A program made the position numbers and the translations under genes. From Crocinitomicaceae bacterium (GTDB taxonomy: Bacteria; Bacteroidota; Bacteroidia; Flavobacteriales_D; Crocinitomicaceae), in the NCBI GenBank assembly GCA_022447585.1, contig JAKVAR010000009.1:307133-371132 (forward strand): a DNA stretch of 64,000 nucleotides, read 5' to 3'. The notes under the pieces were generated by a model. That model was not told the DNA's origin. It did not search any database and saw only the letters and a program-made list of their open reading frames with translations. How positions within the stretch are numbered: position 1 is the first letter of the stretch; the number at the start of each line of letters is the position of its first letter. Positions 16,856-25,609 of the stretch are shown here, piece by piece.

Positions 16856-18541
16856 ATGTCAGACGATAAGAAGATTATATTCTCAATGGTTGGTGTATCA
16901 AAAGATACACCTGCTGGAAAACAGATTATTAAAAATATTTACCTTTCATTTTACTACGGAGCAAAAATCGGTATTATCGGTTTAAATGGCTCTGGTAAAT
17001 CAACGGTAATGAAAATTATTGCTGGTTTAGACCAAGCATACAAAGGAGAGGTAGTATTCTCAGAGGGATACTCAGTAGGATACCTTTCTCAAGAACCAGA
17101 ATTGGATGAAGGAAAAACGGTGAAGGAAATCGTTATGGAGGGGGTTCAAGAAACTGTAGATATTTTAGCCGAGTTCGAAACAATTAACAACTCATTTATG
17201 GATGAGGATATCATGAATGATCCTGATAAAATGGAGAAACTGATTGCTAGACAAGGTGAAGTTCAAGATATTATTGACTCTCAGGACGCCTGGGAATTAG
17301 ACACTAAACTCGAACGAGCGATGGACGCTTTAAGATGTCCTCCGGATGATCAATTGATCGGCACTCTTTCAGGTGGTGAACGCAGGAGAGTAGCACTATG
17401 TAGACTACTCCTTAAAAATCCAGATATTCTATTGCTAGATGAGCCAACCAATCATTTGGATGCAGAATCGATTGAGTGGCTAGAGCAACATCTTCAACAA
17501 TATAAAGGAACTGTGATTGCTGTAACTCACGATAGATACTTCTTGGATAACGTTGCAGGGTGGATTCTTGAGCTAGACAGAGGAGAAGGTATTCCTTGGA
17601 AAGGAAACTATTCGTCTTGGTTAGAGCAAAAAGGGAACCGTTTGAAAGAGGAAGAAAAATCTGAATCTAAGAGACAAAAAATGCTTGCACGTGAGTTAGA
17701 ATGGGTTAAAATGAATCCAAAAGGCCGTCACGCTAAAAATAAAGCTCGTATTGCGAACTATGACAAAATGCTTGCTCAAGATGTTAAGGACAAGGAAGAT
17801 GTATTAGAAATGCCTATTCCAAATGGTCCTCGTTTAGGAAACAATGTGATTGATGCAGAGCACGTTGAGAAGGCATTTGGTGACAAATTACTTTATAACG
17901 ATTTAAATTTCAAGCTTCCCCCTGCAGGGATAGTTGGTATTGTTGGTCCTAATGGCGCTGGTAAAACAACAATCTTCAAAATGATTATGGAAGAATTGAC
18001 ACCAGATTCTGGTGAATTTAAGGTTGGAGACACTGTAAAACTTGGCTATGTTGATCAGACACATGATGATATCAAACCTGAAAAGACTGTTTTTGAAGTA
18101 GTTTCAAATGGACTTGATTATGTCGAGATTGGAAATCAAAAAATCAATTCTCGAGCTTATTTATCTAAGTTCAACTTCAATGGTTCGGATCAGAACAAGA
18201 AAGTTGGCGTTCTTTCTGGTGGTGAGCGAAATCGTTTACACCTTGCAATGACATTAAAAATTGAGGCAAACGTTCTTTTATTAGATGAGCCTACCAATGA
18301 CATTGATGTTAATACATTACGGGCACTTGAGGAAGGGATTCAAAACTTCGCAGGTTGCGCAGTTGTTATTTCTCACGATAGATGGTTTCTAGACAGAATT
18401 TGTACTCACATCCTTGCATTTGAAGGTGATTCAGAGGTGTATTGGTTTGAAGGTTCTTATACTGAATATGAAGAGAATCGCAAGAAAAGACTTGGAGATA
18501 AAGCACCTAAACGCATACGCTACAAGAAATTAATGAAATAA
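16856..18541 (+). CDS. ettA: Energy-dependent translational throttle protein EttA (ABC-F)
   Basis: The 561-residue protein is a duplicated ABC ATPase without membrane segments. It binds the ribosomal E site and tunes entry into elongation according to energy state. Walker A motifs are GLNGSGKST and GPNGAGKTT, and the signature motifs are LSGGERRR and LSGGERNR. The arm and linker regions (KGRHAKNKARI) and the full length match E. coli EttA closely, including GNYSSWLEQK and the C-terminal KRIRYKKL. It heads a rightward operon with overlapping stop/start (TAATG) to a VF530-like gene and then pepD. Confidence 0.95.
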   Translation: MSDDKKIIFSMVGVSKDTPAGKQIIKNIYLSFYYGAKIGIIGLNGSGKSTVMKIIAGLDQAYKGEVVFSEGYSVGYLSQEPELDEGKTVKEIVMEGVQETVDILAEFETINNSFMDEDIMNDPDKMEKLIARQGEVQDIIDSQDAWELDTKLERAMDALRCPPDDQLIGTLSGGERRRVALCRLLLKNPDILLLDEPTNHLDAESIEWLEQHLQQYKGTVIAVTHDRYFLDNVAGWILELDRGEGIPWKGNYSSWLEQKGNRLKEEEKSESKRQKMLARELEWVKMNPKGRHAKNKARIANYDKMLAQDVKDKEDVLEMPIPNGPRLGNNVIDAEHVEKAFGDKLLYNDLNFKLPPAGIVGIVGPNGAGKTTIFKMIMEELTPDSGEFKVGDTVKLGYVDQTHDDIKPEKTVFEVVSNGLDYVEIGNQKINSRAYLSKFNFNGSDQNKKVGVLSGGERNRLHLAMTLKIEANVLLLDEPTNDIDVNTLRALEEGIQNFAGCAVVISHDRWFLDRICTHILAFEGDSEVYWFEGSYTEYEENRKKRLGDKAPKRIRYKKLMK

Positions 18542-18774
18542 TGGCAGAACAACCAAATAACCCGCTCCACGGAAAAACCTTAAAAGCAATCGTTCAAGAA
18601 CTTGAAAGCGAATTAGGATGGGAACATATGGGATATTTAGTGAATATAAATTGCTTCAAGAATAATCCTACTTTAAATAGTAGCTTAACTTTCTTAAGGA
18701 AAACTCCTTGGGCAAGAGCAAAAGTGGAAAAGCTTTGGATAGAAAGAATATATCAATTTTCGAAAAAGAACTAA
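18541..18774 (+). CDS. VF530 family DNA-binding protein (DUF2132)
   Basis: The 77-residue protein matches the VF530 family throughout: NPLHGKTLKAIVQELESELGW near the start, the LVNINCFKNNPTLNSSLTFL core, and LRKTPWARAKVEKLW. Members are small helical proteins annotated as double-stranded DNA binding on structural grounds; the role in the cell is unknown. It overlaps ettA by one base (TAATG) and pepD by one base (TAATG), so the three genes are almost certainly translated as a coupled unit. Confidence 0.85.
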   Translation: MAEQPNNPLHGKTLKAIVQELESELGWEHMGYLVNINCFKNNPTLNSSLTFLRKTPWARAKVEKLWIERIYQFSKKN

Positions 18775-20231
18775 TGAGTATCAGAAACATAGAACCAAAA
18801 GCATTATGGAATCATTTTGCAGACCTTAATGCAGTACCTAGAGCCTCCAAAAAAGAAGAGCAGGTTATTGAATTCATGATCAATTTTGGTAAAGATCTTG
18901 GTCTGGAAACCATTAAAGACAAGATTGGTAATGTAGTGATTAAGAAGCCAGCTTCCGCGGGCATGGAAGATAGAAAAACGATCATTTTACAATCACATTT
19001 AGATATGGTACATCAAAAAAATGGTGATACCGTATTTGACTTTAATACACAGGGCATTGAAATGATTGTTGAAGGAGACTGGGTTACTGCCAATGGAACT
19101 ACACTAGGAGCTGATAACGGTATTGGTGTTGCAACAATTATGGCCCTTTTGGCTTCATCGGACATTGACCACCCTTCAATGGAAGCTATGTTTACAATAG
19201 ATGAAGAGACTGGCATGACTGGTGCAATGGAACTAGATCCTTCAAATTTTTCTGGTGAAATTTTATTAAATCTAGACACCGAAGATGACGATGAATTGTC
19301 TATTGGATGTGCAGGTGGAATTGATACAAACACAACTTATAAGTACGAAACTGAAGCAATTATAGCTGACTCTGTACTTCTAGAATTAACTGTAAAAGGT
19401 TTACTTGGTGGACACTCAGGAATGGACATCGACAAGGGAAGAGGGAATGCGAATAAATTTATGAATCGTATTCTTTACCATTTGTTTTCTACAATTGAAT
19501 TTCAGCTCGTTTCTGTCGATGGTGGTAGCTTGAGGAATGCCATCCCAAGAGAATCAACCGCTGTTATTGCTGTAAATAAAGACTTACTTCAGGGTATTCG
19601 TTCTGAATTCAATAAAGCCGCGGACATCATCAAAAATGAGTTCAAATCTATTGAAACCGAAGTCGTTTTTAACACAACAATTATTACAGATGAATATGCT
19701 TCGGCAATGAAACATGGAGATTTATATAAAGTCTTAAACACAATTTATTCAGTTCACAATGGTGTATATAGAATGAGCCCAGATATTGAAGGCCTAGTGG
19801 AGGCATCGTCCAGTTTAGCTAGGGTTGTCATAGGTGATGGCTCATTTATTACCCAATCTCTGCAAAGGAGTAGTGTTGAAAGTACAAAAGATGACGTAGC
19901 AAATACAATACGTACTTCCTTTGAAACAATGGGCTGTGGCGTAGTTCAAAATGGCGACTACCCTGGATGGCAACCGAATAAAGATTCTCAGATATTGGAT
20001 ATAATGTCGAAACTTTATCGACAACGTTACAATGAAGACCCCAAGATTGCCGCATGTCACGCAGGATTAGAATGCGGTATTTTAATGAAGCATTTGCCAA
20101 ATGTTGATATGATTTCGTTCGGTCCAAATATTAGAGCTGCGCATTCACCAGATGAAAAATGTCAAATCTCTTCAGTACAAAAATATTGGGAGTATTTATT
20201 GGCTACATTAAAAGAAATTCCTAAGAATTAA
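18774..20231 (+). CDS. pepD: Aminoacyl-histidine dipeptidase (M20 family)
   Basis: The 485-residue cytosolic zinc peptidase cleaves Xaa-His and other dipeptides. The catalytic motifs of M20 enzymes are present: SHLDMVHQKN (zinc His and Asp), GADNGIGVA (bridging Asp) and DEETGMTGA (general-base Glu). The dimerisation domain (LLGGHSGMDI) and the C-terminal zinc ligand in the GPNIRAAHSPDE stretch complete the fold. I chose ATG 18774 because it overlaps the preceding stop as TAATG and gives the usual MSIRNIEPKALWNHF start; the longer frame from 18708 overlaps the preceding gene and adds unrelated residues. Confidence 0.93.
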   Translation: MSIRNIEPKALWNHFADLNAVPRASKKEEQVIEFMINFGKDLGLETIKDKIGNVVIKKPASAGMEDRKTIILQSHLDMVHQKNGDTVFDFNTQGIEMIVEGDWVTANGTTLGADNGIGVATIMALLASSDIDHPSMEAMFTIDEETGMTGAMELDPSNFSGEILLNLDTEDDDELSIGCAGGIDTNTTYKYETEAIIADSVLLELTVKGLLGGHSGMDIDKGRGNANKFMNRILYHLFSTIEFQLVSVDGGSLRNAIPRESTAVIAVNKDLLQGIRSEFNKAADIIKNEFKSIETEVVFNTTIITDEYASAMKHGDLYKVLNTIYSVHNGVYRMSPDIEGLVEASSSLARVVIGDGSFITQSLQRSSVESTKDDVANTIRTSFETMGCGVVQNGDYPGWQPNKDSQILDIMSKLYRQRYNEDPKIAACHAGLECGILMKHLPNVDMISFGPNIRAAHSPDEKCQISSVQKYWEYLLATLKEIPKN

Positions 20232-20237
20232 AGGGGA

Positions 20238-20453
20238 GTGAAGGAGGAACATGAATTAGTAGCTTTAGCAAATGCTAAAATGCCTTATGGAAAATATTCG
20301 GGTAAATACCTTATTCATATTCCCGAACCTTATCTCGTCTGGTATAAGAATAAAGGCTTTCCAGCAGGAAAGCTTGGAAAGCAATTAGAATTAGTTTTAG
20401 AGATCAAAATCAATGGGTTAGAAAATTTAATCTACCCATTGATAGGAAAATAA
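20238..20453 (+). CDS. DUF3820 family protein (GTG start)
   Basis: The 71-residue protein fits DUF3820: a short helix, then MPYGKYSGKYLIHIPEPYLVW and a Lys-rich turn (NKGFPAGKLGKQL). The start is GTG at 20238, preceded by AAGGGGA and only 6 bases after the pepD stop; an ATG start would remove the N-terminal helix. DUF3820 proteins are small and uncharacterised; one distant member was annotated as a quorum-sensing-regulated virulence factor, which should not be transferred here. It is the last gene of the ettA operon. Confidence 0.8.
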   Translation: MKEEHELVALANAKMPYGKYSGKYLIHIPEPYLVWYKNKGFPAGKLGKQLELVLEIKINGLENLIYPLIGK

Positions 20454-20542
20454 TAAAAATAACCTAACTCTATAACAAGAGTGTAATCAGATGCAATACA
20501 GTAAGTTAAGACAACTTACCTCATGTATGCAGTTAGACTATT

Positions 20543-20579
20543 GTTTACAAATCATAGATTTCTTTAAATATTTTGTAAC
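20543..20579. promoter_or_regulatory. Operator-like sites upstream of the 63-residue ORF
   Basis: GTTTACAAAT (20543-20552) and TTTGTAAC (20572-20579) lie 29 bases apart, start to start. The same two sequences, the first as its reverse complement, occur 28 bases apart in the XRE gene promoter (20886 and 20914). This points to the XRE protein also binding here. Confidence 0.45.
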
Positions 20580-20630
20580 ATTCTGAAACTTCACACCGTA
20601 AACGCCCTTGTAATTAATATTTTATCAGAT

Positions 20631-20822
20631 ATGCAATTAACAGGATTAAACATGATGAACAATCAAGTGAAGACAGCGAAATATAAATTATCGCAGCATA
20701 AAGTAGAAGGAGAAAACAGTAGTTTAACTATTTTCCAGGTAGCAAAATTAATGGATACCATAAAGAGAGGTGAAGATTCTGAAGATTTCCCACAAGCTTC
20801 AATCTATTTTTCGTTAAACTAA
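20631..20822 (+). CDS. Small protein of unknown function beside an XRE regulator gene
   Basis: A 63-residue frame starts MQLTGLNMMNNQVKTAKY and ends SIYFSLN. It contains basic and acidic blocks (KLSQHKVEGENSS, KRGEDSEDF) and a predicted helix (TIFQVAKLMDTIKRG); there is no signal or membrane segment. Later in-frame ATGs at residues 8 and 9 are possible starts. I do not recognise a family. The upstream region carries the same operator-like sequences as the adjacent XRE gene, which supports it as a real, regulated gene. Confidence 0.5.
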   Translation: MQLTGLNMMNNQVKTAKYKLSQHKVEGENSSLTIFQVAKLMDTIKRGEDSEDFPQASIYFSLN

Positions 20823-20885
20823 AAACGTACTGAGTGCTGCACTGGTTACAGATTCTATTTTGTGACTATATGCATCTTACAACTT

Positions 20886-20940
20886 ATTTGTAAACTGGTA
20901 TTTTGTAGTTACATTTGTAACCATCAAATCGTTTACAAAT
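20886..20940 (+). promoter_or_regulatory. Promoter and nested operators of the XRE regulator gene
   Basis: The promoter is TTG (20888-20890), 19 bases, TACATTTG (20910-20917). ATTTGTAAAC at 20886-20895 covers the -33 element and its perfect reverse complement GTTTACAAAT at 20931-20940 covers the start codon. The perfect palindrome GTTACA-TT-TGTAAC (20908-20921) lies on the -7 element. This is a strong layout for autorepression by the encoded protein. Confidence 0.75.
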
Positions 20941-21277
20941 GTTAATTCAAGATCGTATCAAACTTATAATTAAAGCCAACAAGGAAGCACCTTCATCGTT
21001 TGCAGACAATATTGGCATTAAAAGATCGAATCTTTCGCACGTTCTTAGCGGAAGAAATAAACCAAGTCTAGATTTTCTTTCGAAAATTATTACATCCTAC
21101 CCAAACGTAAATGCATCATGGCTAATAACTGGTGAAACAAGAGATGGGGAGTTCGAAGAAGGAATTGAGAAAAGTAAAAACACTCCCGATTCGAAAACAC
21201 CTCAAAAAGATATTGAACAAATCCTAATAACCTACACTGACGGCAGCTTTAAGTTATACCGCCCTAGTGAGCTATAA
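20939..21277 (+). CDS. XRE-type helix-turn-helix regulator
   Basis: The 112-residue protein has a helix-turn-helix domain at residues 1-68: MLIQDRIKLIIKANKEAPSS, then FADNIGIKRSNLSHVLSGRN (the helix-turn-helix itself), then KPSLDFLSKIITSYPNVNASWLITG. The latter is a hallmark of Bacteroidota XRE regulators. The C-terminal part is polar and ends YTDGSFKLYRPSEL, with no recognised sensor. Its promoter is bracketed by inverted repeats, so it probably represses itself and the small gene upstream. The last 14 bases overlap the end of mnmA on the other strand. No phage or toxin gene is adjacent. Confidence 0.85.
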   Translation: MLIQDRIKLIIKANKEAPSSFADNIGIKRSNLSHVLSGRNKPSLDFLSKIITSYPNVNASWLITGETRDGEFEEGIEKSKNTPDSKTPQKDIEQILITYTDGSFKLYRPSEL

Positions 21278-22442
21278 TTCCAGAAGCTATCAACTCATCA
21301 TTGACATAAAAAGCCGCAAACTGACCTGGTGTGATACCGCGTTGAATAACCTCGAATAAAACAAAAACTCCACTTTCTTTTACAAGTACTTTCGCTTTTT
21401 GTAACTCTTGACGATAACGAATACGCACATCACAGACCAAACCATCCAAACTTTCTTCATTATACTGACTAGAAACAAAATGCAGTTCTTTTGGAGTAAT
21501 TTTAAGTGCATACCTATTTAAACCTGGATGCTGGTCAGTTTGACCAGAATAAACAATATTCGTGTCAACATCCAATCCCACCACAAAAGAGGGCTTTGGC
21601 CTACCTCCAATATGCAAGCCTCTTCGTTGTCCAATAGTATAGTAATGTGCACCTTGATGTGAAGCCACAACTTCCCCCATTTCTCTATGATAAACAAATG
21701 GACTGGCTAATTGCTCTACATTATCTTCAGTAGGACTTAGCATCTTGTAATGTTCAAATTGATTCAATTTAAACGGCAACTCGATAACATCGCCTTGTTT
21801 AGGCTCCAATTTTTGCTGTAAAAAAGTAGGTAGACTAATTTTCCCTACAAAACATAAACCTTGAGAATCTTTCTTACCCGCAGTATGAAGACCATTTTCT
21901 TCCGCAATTAATCTAACCTCTGGTTTTTCAATTCCACCGACGGGAAACAAAGCTTTAGCCAGTTGCTCCTGACTTAATTGACACAAGAAGTATGACTGAT
22001 CCTTATTCGAATCAACGCCTGCAACAAGTCCAAAACTACCATCCTCATGCTCAATCTTTTGACAATAATGTCCAGTTGCGACATAATCAGCACCTAACTC
22101 CATAGCCGCCTTCAAGAAAACGTCAAATTTAATTTCACGATTACATAAAACATCCGGATTAGGAGTACGACCATTCTTGTACTCATCAAACATATAGTCT
22201 ACGATTCGCTCCTTATACTCTTTACTTAAATCTATTACTTGAAAAGGAATGTCAAGTTGCTGAGCAATCAACAAGGCATCATTAGAATCATCTATCCAAG
22301 GGCAATCATCGGATATCGTAACGGTTTCATCATGCCAATTACGCATAAACATACCAATAACGTCATAACCCTGTTGTTTTAGCAATAAAGCTGTCACACT
22401 AGAATCTACACCACCTGATAATCCAACTACAACACGTTTCAT
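21264..22442 (-). CDS. mnmA: tRNA-specific 2-thiouridylase MnmA
   Basis: The 392-residue enzyme installs the sulfur of 2-thiouridine at the wobble position of tRNA(Lys, Glu, Gln), using ATP to adenylate the base. The PP-loop is GLSGGVDSSVTALLL (residues 8-22). The catalytic cysteine pair lies in PDVLCNREIKF (about 103) and GLCFVGK (about 197). The GATGHY-type tRNA-binding segment appears as DYVATGHYCQ. The length is slightly above the usual 360-380. The gene is transcribed alone and its 3' end overlaps the XRE gene tail to tail by 14 bases. Confidence 0.95.
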   Translation of the reverse strand: MKRVVVGLSGGVDSSVTALLLKQQGYDVIGMFMRNWHDETVTISDDCPWIDDSNDALLIAQQLDIPFQVIDLSKEYKERIVDYMFDEYKNGRTPNPDVLCNREIKFDVFLKAAMELGADYVATGHYCQKIEHEDGSFGLVAGVDSNKDQSYFLCQLSQEQLAKALFPVGGIEKPEVRLIAEENGLHTAGKKDSQGLCFVGKISLPTFLQQKLEPKQGDVIELPFKLNQFEHYKMLSPTEDNVEQLASPFVYHREMGEVVASHQGAHYYTIGQRRGLHIGGRPKPSFVVGLDVDTNIVYSGQTDQHPGLNRYALKITPKELHFVSSQYNEESLDGLVCDVRIRYRQELQKAKVLVKESGVFVLFEVIQRGITPGQFAAFYVNDELIASGIIAH

Positions 22443-22556
22443 CCTGCGAAATTACCACTATTTTATCTCTATACCATGAAAATAATTGAAGATCAGGTTT
22501 AACATTTGTTAAGTTCAGTCAAATTCGTACTGGGCACATTTTTTGTACTTTAGCGA

Positions 22557-23261
22557 ATGTTGAAAGCAAAACTCATCATAGGACTCATAATAGTCAGCAC
22601 AACTGTACAGGCTCAAAAATGTGACAAAGTACTTTTTACAGGTAAGATTACAGACACATTGCGCCCACAAGCATTTTACAACTTGATGGTTATAAATCGC
22701 ACCAATGGCCGAGGAGTCTTCGGTCAACCGAATGGTTCCTTCTCCGTTTATGCTAAAGACGGAGATTCGCTATCCTTATCAGTAAAAGGTTACCCAGTTG
22801 TGAATGTTGTTGTTGCATCGAACAATGATTGTCAGCACGAAGTACAATATTTCATTGAAGGAAAAGCACAAGAGTTTGAATCCGTTACCGTAAAACCCCT
22901 GAAGTCATTGCAGGAAATTAAAGAAGAACGTCAAGCTTTAGCCATGCGAGAAACTCGAATGGTTACGGGTATAGAAGTTCTTCAAAGCCCAATTACTGCT
23001 TTATACCAAGCATTCTCCAAGAAGGAACAATCAAAAAGATGGGTGGCTAAACAGGAGCACCTAGACAATCAACAAAGAATACTGCAAGAACTTCTTCGCA
23101 CATACGCTGCATACGACATAATCGAATTATCAGATGCGGAATTTGAAGCTTTCATCTCCTTCTTAAATATGGATGAAACATTCTTGAAAACAGCTTCTGA
23201 AATGGAATTAATTACTTTTATAAAGGATAAGTTTGAGCATTATCAAAAAATCAACAACTAA
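22557..23261 (+). CDS. Secreted protein with a carboxypeptidase-regulatory-like fold
   Basis: The 234-residue protein starts with a signal peptide (about residues 1-19, ending VQAQ). Residues about 25-90 follow the TonB-receptor plug/carboxypeptidase-regulatory pattern (FTGKITDTLRPQAFYNLMV then GQPNGSFSVYAKDGDSLSLS). The C-terminal half is helical and charged (about 110-234), with a possible coiled coil around KEEQSKRWVAKQEHLDNQQR-type sequence. Proteins with this layout are common and uncharacterised in Flavobacteriales. It is probably periplasmic or outer-membrane associated. TACTTTAG just before the ATG is a weak -7 candidate. Confidence 0.65.
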   Translation: MLKAKLIIGLIIVSTTVQAQKCDKVLFTGKITDTLRPQAFYNLMVINRTNGRGVFGQPNGSFSVYAKDGDSLSLSVKGYPVVNVVVASNNDCQHEVQYFIEGKAQEFESVTVKPLKSLQEIKEERQALAMRETRMVTGIEVLQSPITALYQAFSKKEQSKRWVAKQEHLDNQQRILQELLRTYAAYDIIELSDAEFEAFISFLNMDETFLKTASEMELITFIKDKFEHYQKINN

Positions 23262-23263
23262 AA

Positions 23264-23292
23264 AAAGCGATCAACCTAAAGTTGACCGCTTT
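23264..23292. terminator. Bidirectional intrinsic terminator
   Basis: AAAGCGATCAAC pairs with GTTGACCGCTTT (one mismatch) around CTAAA, with an A-run before and T-rich sequence after. It separates convergent genes. Confidence 0.85.
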
Positions 23293-23313
23293 CTTTTCTG
23301 GTTTAATGTTAGT

Positions 23314-25608
23314 TTAATTCCCTAACTCTTTTAATCTTTTATCACGCTGCATTGGATTTTCTCGTGTATTTTTCTTTTTAAACAACTCATAACGTGAAGG
23401 TGATTTTGCTACTGGCCAACTATTATTATTTAAGTCAGTATCTGCTGTTTCTAAAAATGGATCCAACCTTAACGAAGAAACCTCTTTGTTAAAAACAAAC
23501 ACCTTTGAAACGTTTTCCTCATGTCTTCTCCAGATCTCAGCAGGAACCCTAATTACCTCAGTAGTATTATCTGCAAATGTAAACTCAAGAATCAAAGGCA
23601 TTGGTATACCTCCAAGATTCGAAAATTTGACCTCATAAATTTGCTTTCCTGAATTGAGTATTTCAAGTTGCTCTTTAGTCAATGTAGCTTTAAAGTCTTC
23701 AAATTCTTTTTTATCAATTGCATCAACTGCGTAAATATCTCTTTTACCGTAAAAATCATCAATATCAGAATCTCGCTCATTCACTGTTTCTTTAATAGAT
23801 TTTTTATTTCTTGAAACACCAATGTGCTGATCTGCAGCCTCGGCAGAAGCTTTTGCTTTAGCTTTTTCAATAGTCGGATCGCCAGTATTCAGCTCAAACC
23901 AATTCACTTCATCCACACTAATATCCACATGATCAGTTGTATAGAACCAAGCTCTCCAGAACCAATCCAAATCTACCGCTGAAGCATCCTCCATAGTCCT
24001 GAAAAAATCCGCTGGGGTAGGGTGCTTAAACTTCCAGCGTTCACAGTAAATTTTAAAAGCATAATCAAACAGCTCGCGTCCCATTACTGTTTCTCTTAGA
24101 ATATTGAGAGCTGTAGCTGGTTTACCGTAAGCATTATTACCGAATTGCCATATAGATTCAGAATTTGTCATAATTGGAGAGATGCGCGTTTTATCTCCAC
24201 GCATATAGTCCGCAATCAAATGTGCAGGACCTCTACGAGAAGGATAACCACGTTCCCATTCTTGCTCCGTTAAGTACTGAACAAAAGTATTCAAACCTTC
24301 ATCCATCCAAGTCCATTGTCTCTCATCAGAATTAATAATCATAGGAAAGAAATTGTGTCCAACCTCATGAATAATAACACCCCACATTCCATATTTAGTT
24401 CTTTCTGAATATGTACCGTCAGCTTCTGGACGGCCACCATTAAAACAAATCATTGGGTATTCCATCCCAATCCATTTAGAGTGCACTGAAATCGCAACTG
24501 GATAAGGGTAATCTACTGTATATTTTGAATACGACTTTAATGTATGTGCAACTAGCTTTGTTGAATAGCGTTCCCATAAAGGGTTACCTTCTTTTGGATA
24601 GTAAGACATTGCCATAACGTTATTACCAGCAATATCCACACCTTGAGCATCCCACATAAATTTACGGGACGAAGCAAATGCAAAATCACGAACATTTTTC
24701 GCTTTAAACGTCCAAGTTTTCTTGTCTTTCACTTTTCCTTTCTCAGCCTCTTCAGCCTCTTCTTGCGTCACAATTAATACTGGAACATCAGAATTAGCAG
24801 CCTTTTTAAACCTAGCACGTTGCTCAGATGTTAAAACACTATTTGGATTTTGCAATACACCGGTAGATCCTACAATATGATCACCTGGCACAGTAATAGA
24901 AACTTCATAGTCGCCAAAAGGCAAAGCAAACTCACCGCGTCCTAAAAACTGCTTGTTTTGCCAACCTTCAACATCACTATAAACGCACATCCTAGGAAAC
25001 CATTGAGCGATGGTATAAAGGTAGTTGTCATTCTCTTCAAAGTGTTCATATCCGCTACGACCTCCGATCTTCATACGGTCATTAATATTATACCACCACT
25101 TTACATGAAAAGACATAACACCCTTAGAATCCAGTGGTTTATCTAGATCAATACGAAGCATTGTCTTATTGATTGCATAACTTAACTTCTTTCCTGAAGT
25201 AGTAGTAACCTCTTCAACTTTAAATCCTCCATCAAATTCAAACATTTTCTTTTCAACATCTTCGATTGACCTAAAATCTTCCATTCTTTCAACAGAAATC
25301 AATTTAGTATCAGAATCTTCAGCTCGCATATTTTGATCTAATTGAATCCATAAATACTCAAGCTTATCCGGAGAGTTATTTGTATACGTTATGGTTTCCT
25401 CACCATGTAACTTTTGAGTTTCATCGTCAATCTCTACTTCAATCTTATAGTCAGCTTTCTGTTGAAAGTAGTTATGACCAGGAGCTCCGGCTGCATTCCG
25501 ATACTCATTTGGAGTAGGTAATTCTTGTCCAAGCTGAGCAAATTTATTTTGTTCTTGGCTAAAAGCGAAAGCGGGTAGAAGCCCTGCTAAAAGTAAAATT
25601 TTCTTCAT
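23314..25608 (-). CDS. M1 family metallopeptidase, secreted
   Basis: The 764-residue protein has a signal peptide (MKKILLLAGLLPAFAFSQ) and a full M1 aminopeptidase catalytic domain. The zinc site is H414-E-V-G-H418 with the third ligand Glu437 in WMDEGLN, the exact HExxH-x18-E spacing. An exopeptidase-like motif is recognisable as GMEYPMICFNGG (residues 381-392). The last 200 residues are a charged C-terminal domain with no sorting signal. It probably trims peptides in the periplasm or outside the cell. It lies 2 bases after a DUF6702 gene, a pairing often seen in Flavobacteriia. Confidence 0.93.
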   Translation of the reverse strand: MKKILLLAGLLPAFAFSQEQNKFAQLGQELPTPNEYRNAAGAPGHNYFQQKADYKIEVEIDDETQKLHGEETITYTNNSPDKLEYLWIQLDQNMRAEDSDTKLISVERMEDFRSIEDVEKKMFEFDGGFKVEEVTTTSGKKLSYAINKTMLRIDLDKPLDSKGVMSFHVKWWYNINDRMKIGGRSGYEHFEENDNYLYTIAQWFPRMCVYSDVEGWQNKQFLGRGEFALPFGDYEVSITVPGDHIVGSTGVLQNPNSVLTSEQRARFKKAANSDVPVLIVTQEEAEEAEKGKVKDKKTWTFKAKNVRDFAFASSRKFMWDAQGVDIAGNNVMAMSYYPKEGNPLWERYSTKLVAHTLKSYSKYTVDYPYPVAISVHSKWIGMEYPMICFNGGRPEADGTYSERTKYGMWGVIIHEVGHNFFPMIINSDERQWTWMDEGLNTFVQYLTEQEWERGYPSRRGPAHLIADYMRGDKTRISPIMTNSESIWQFGNNAYGKPATALNILRETVMGRELFDYAFKIYCERWKFKHPTPADFFRTMEDASAVDLDWFWRAWFYTTDHVDISVDEVNWFELNTGDPTIEKAKAKASAEAADQHIGVSRNKKSIKETVNERDSDIDDFYGKRDIYAVDAIDKKEFEDFKATLTKEQLEILNSGKQIYEVKFSNLGGIPMPLILEFTFADNTTEVIRVPAEIWRRHEENVSKVFVFNKEVSSLRLDPFLETADTDLNNNSWPVAKSPSRYELFKKKNTRENPMQRDKRLKELGN

Positions 25609-25609
25609 T

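Noticed and set aside
20508..20526. Hairpin GTAAGTT-AAGAC-AACTTAC after the DUF3820 gene as a terminator
   Set aside because: The stem is AT-rich and no T-run follows.
20939..21277. XRE gene as a phage repressor or antitoxin
   Set aside because: No integrase, structural or toxin gene is nearby; the C-terminus lacks a repressor protease domain.
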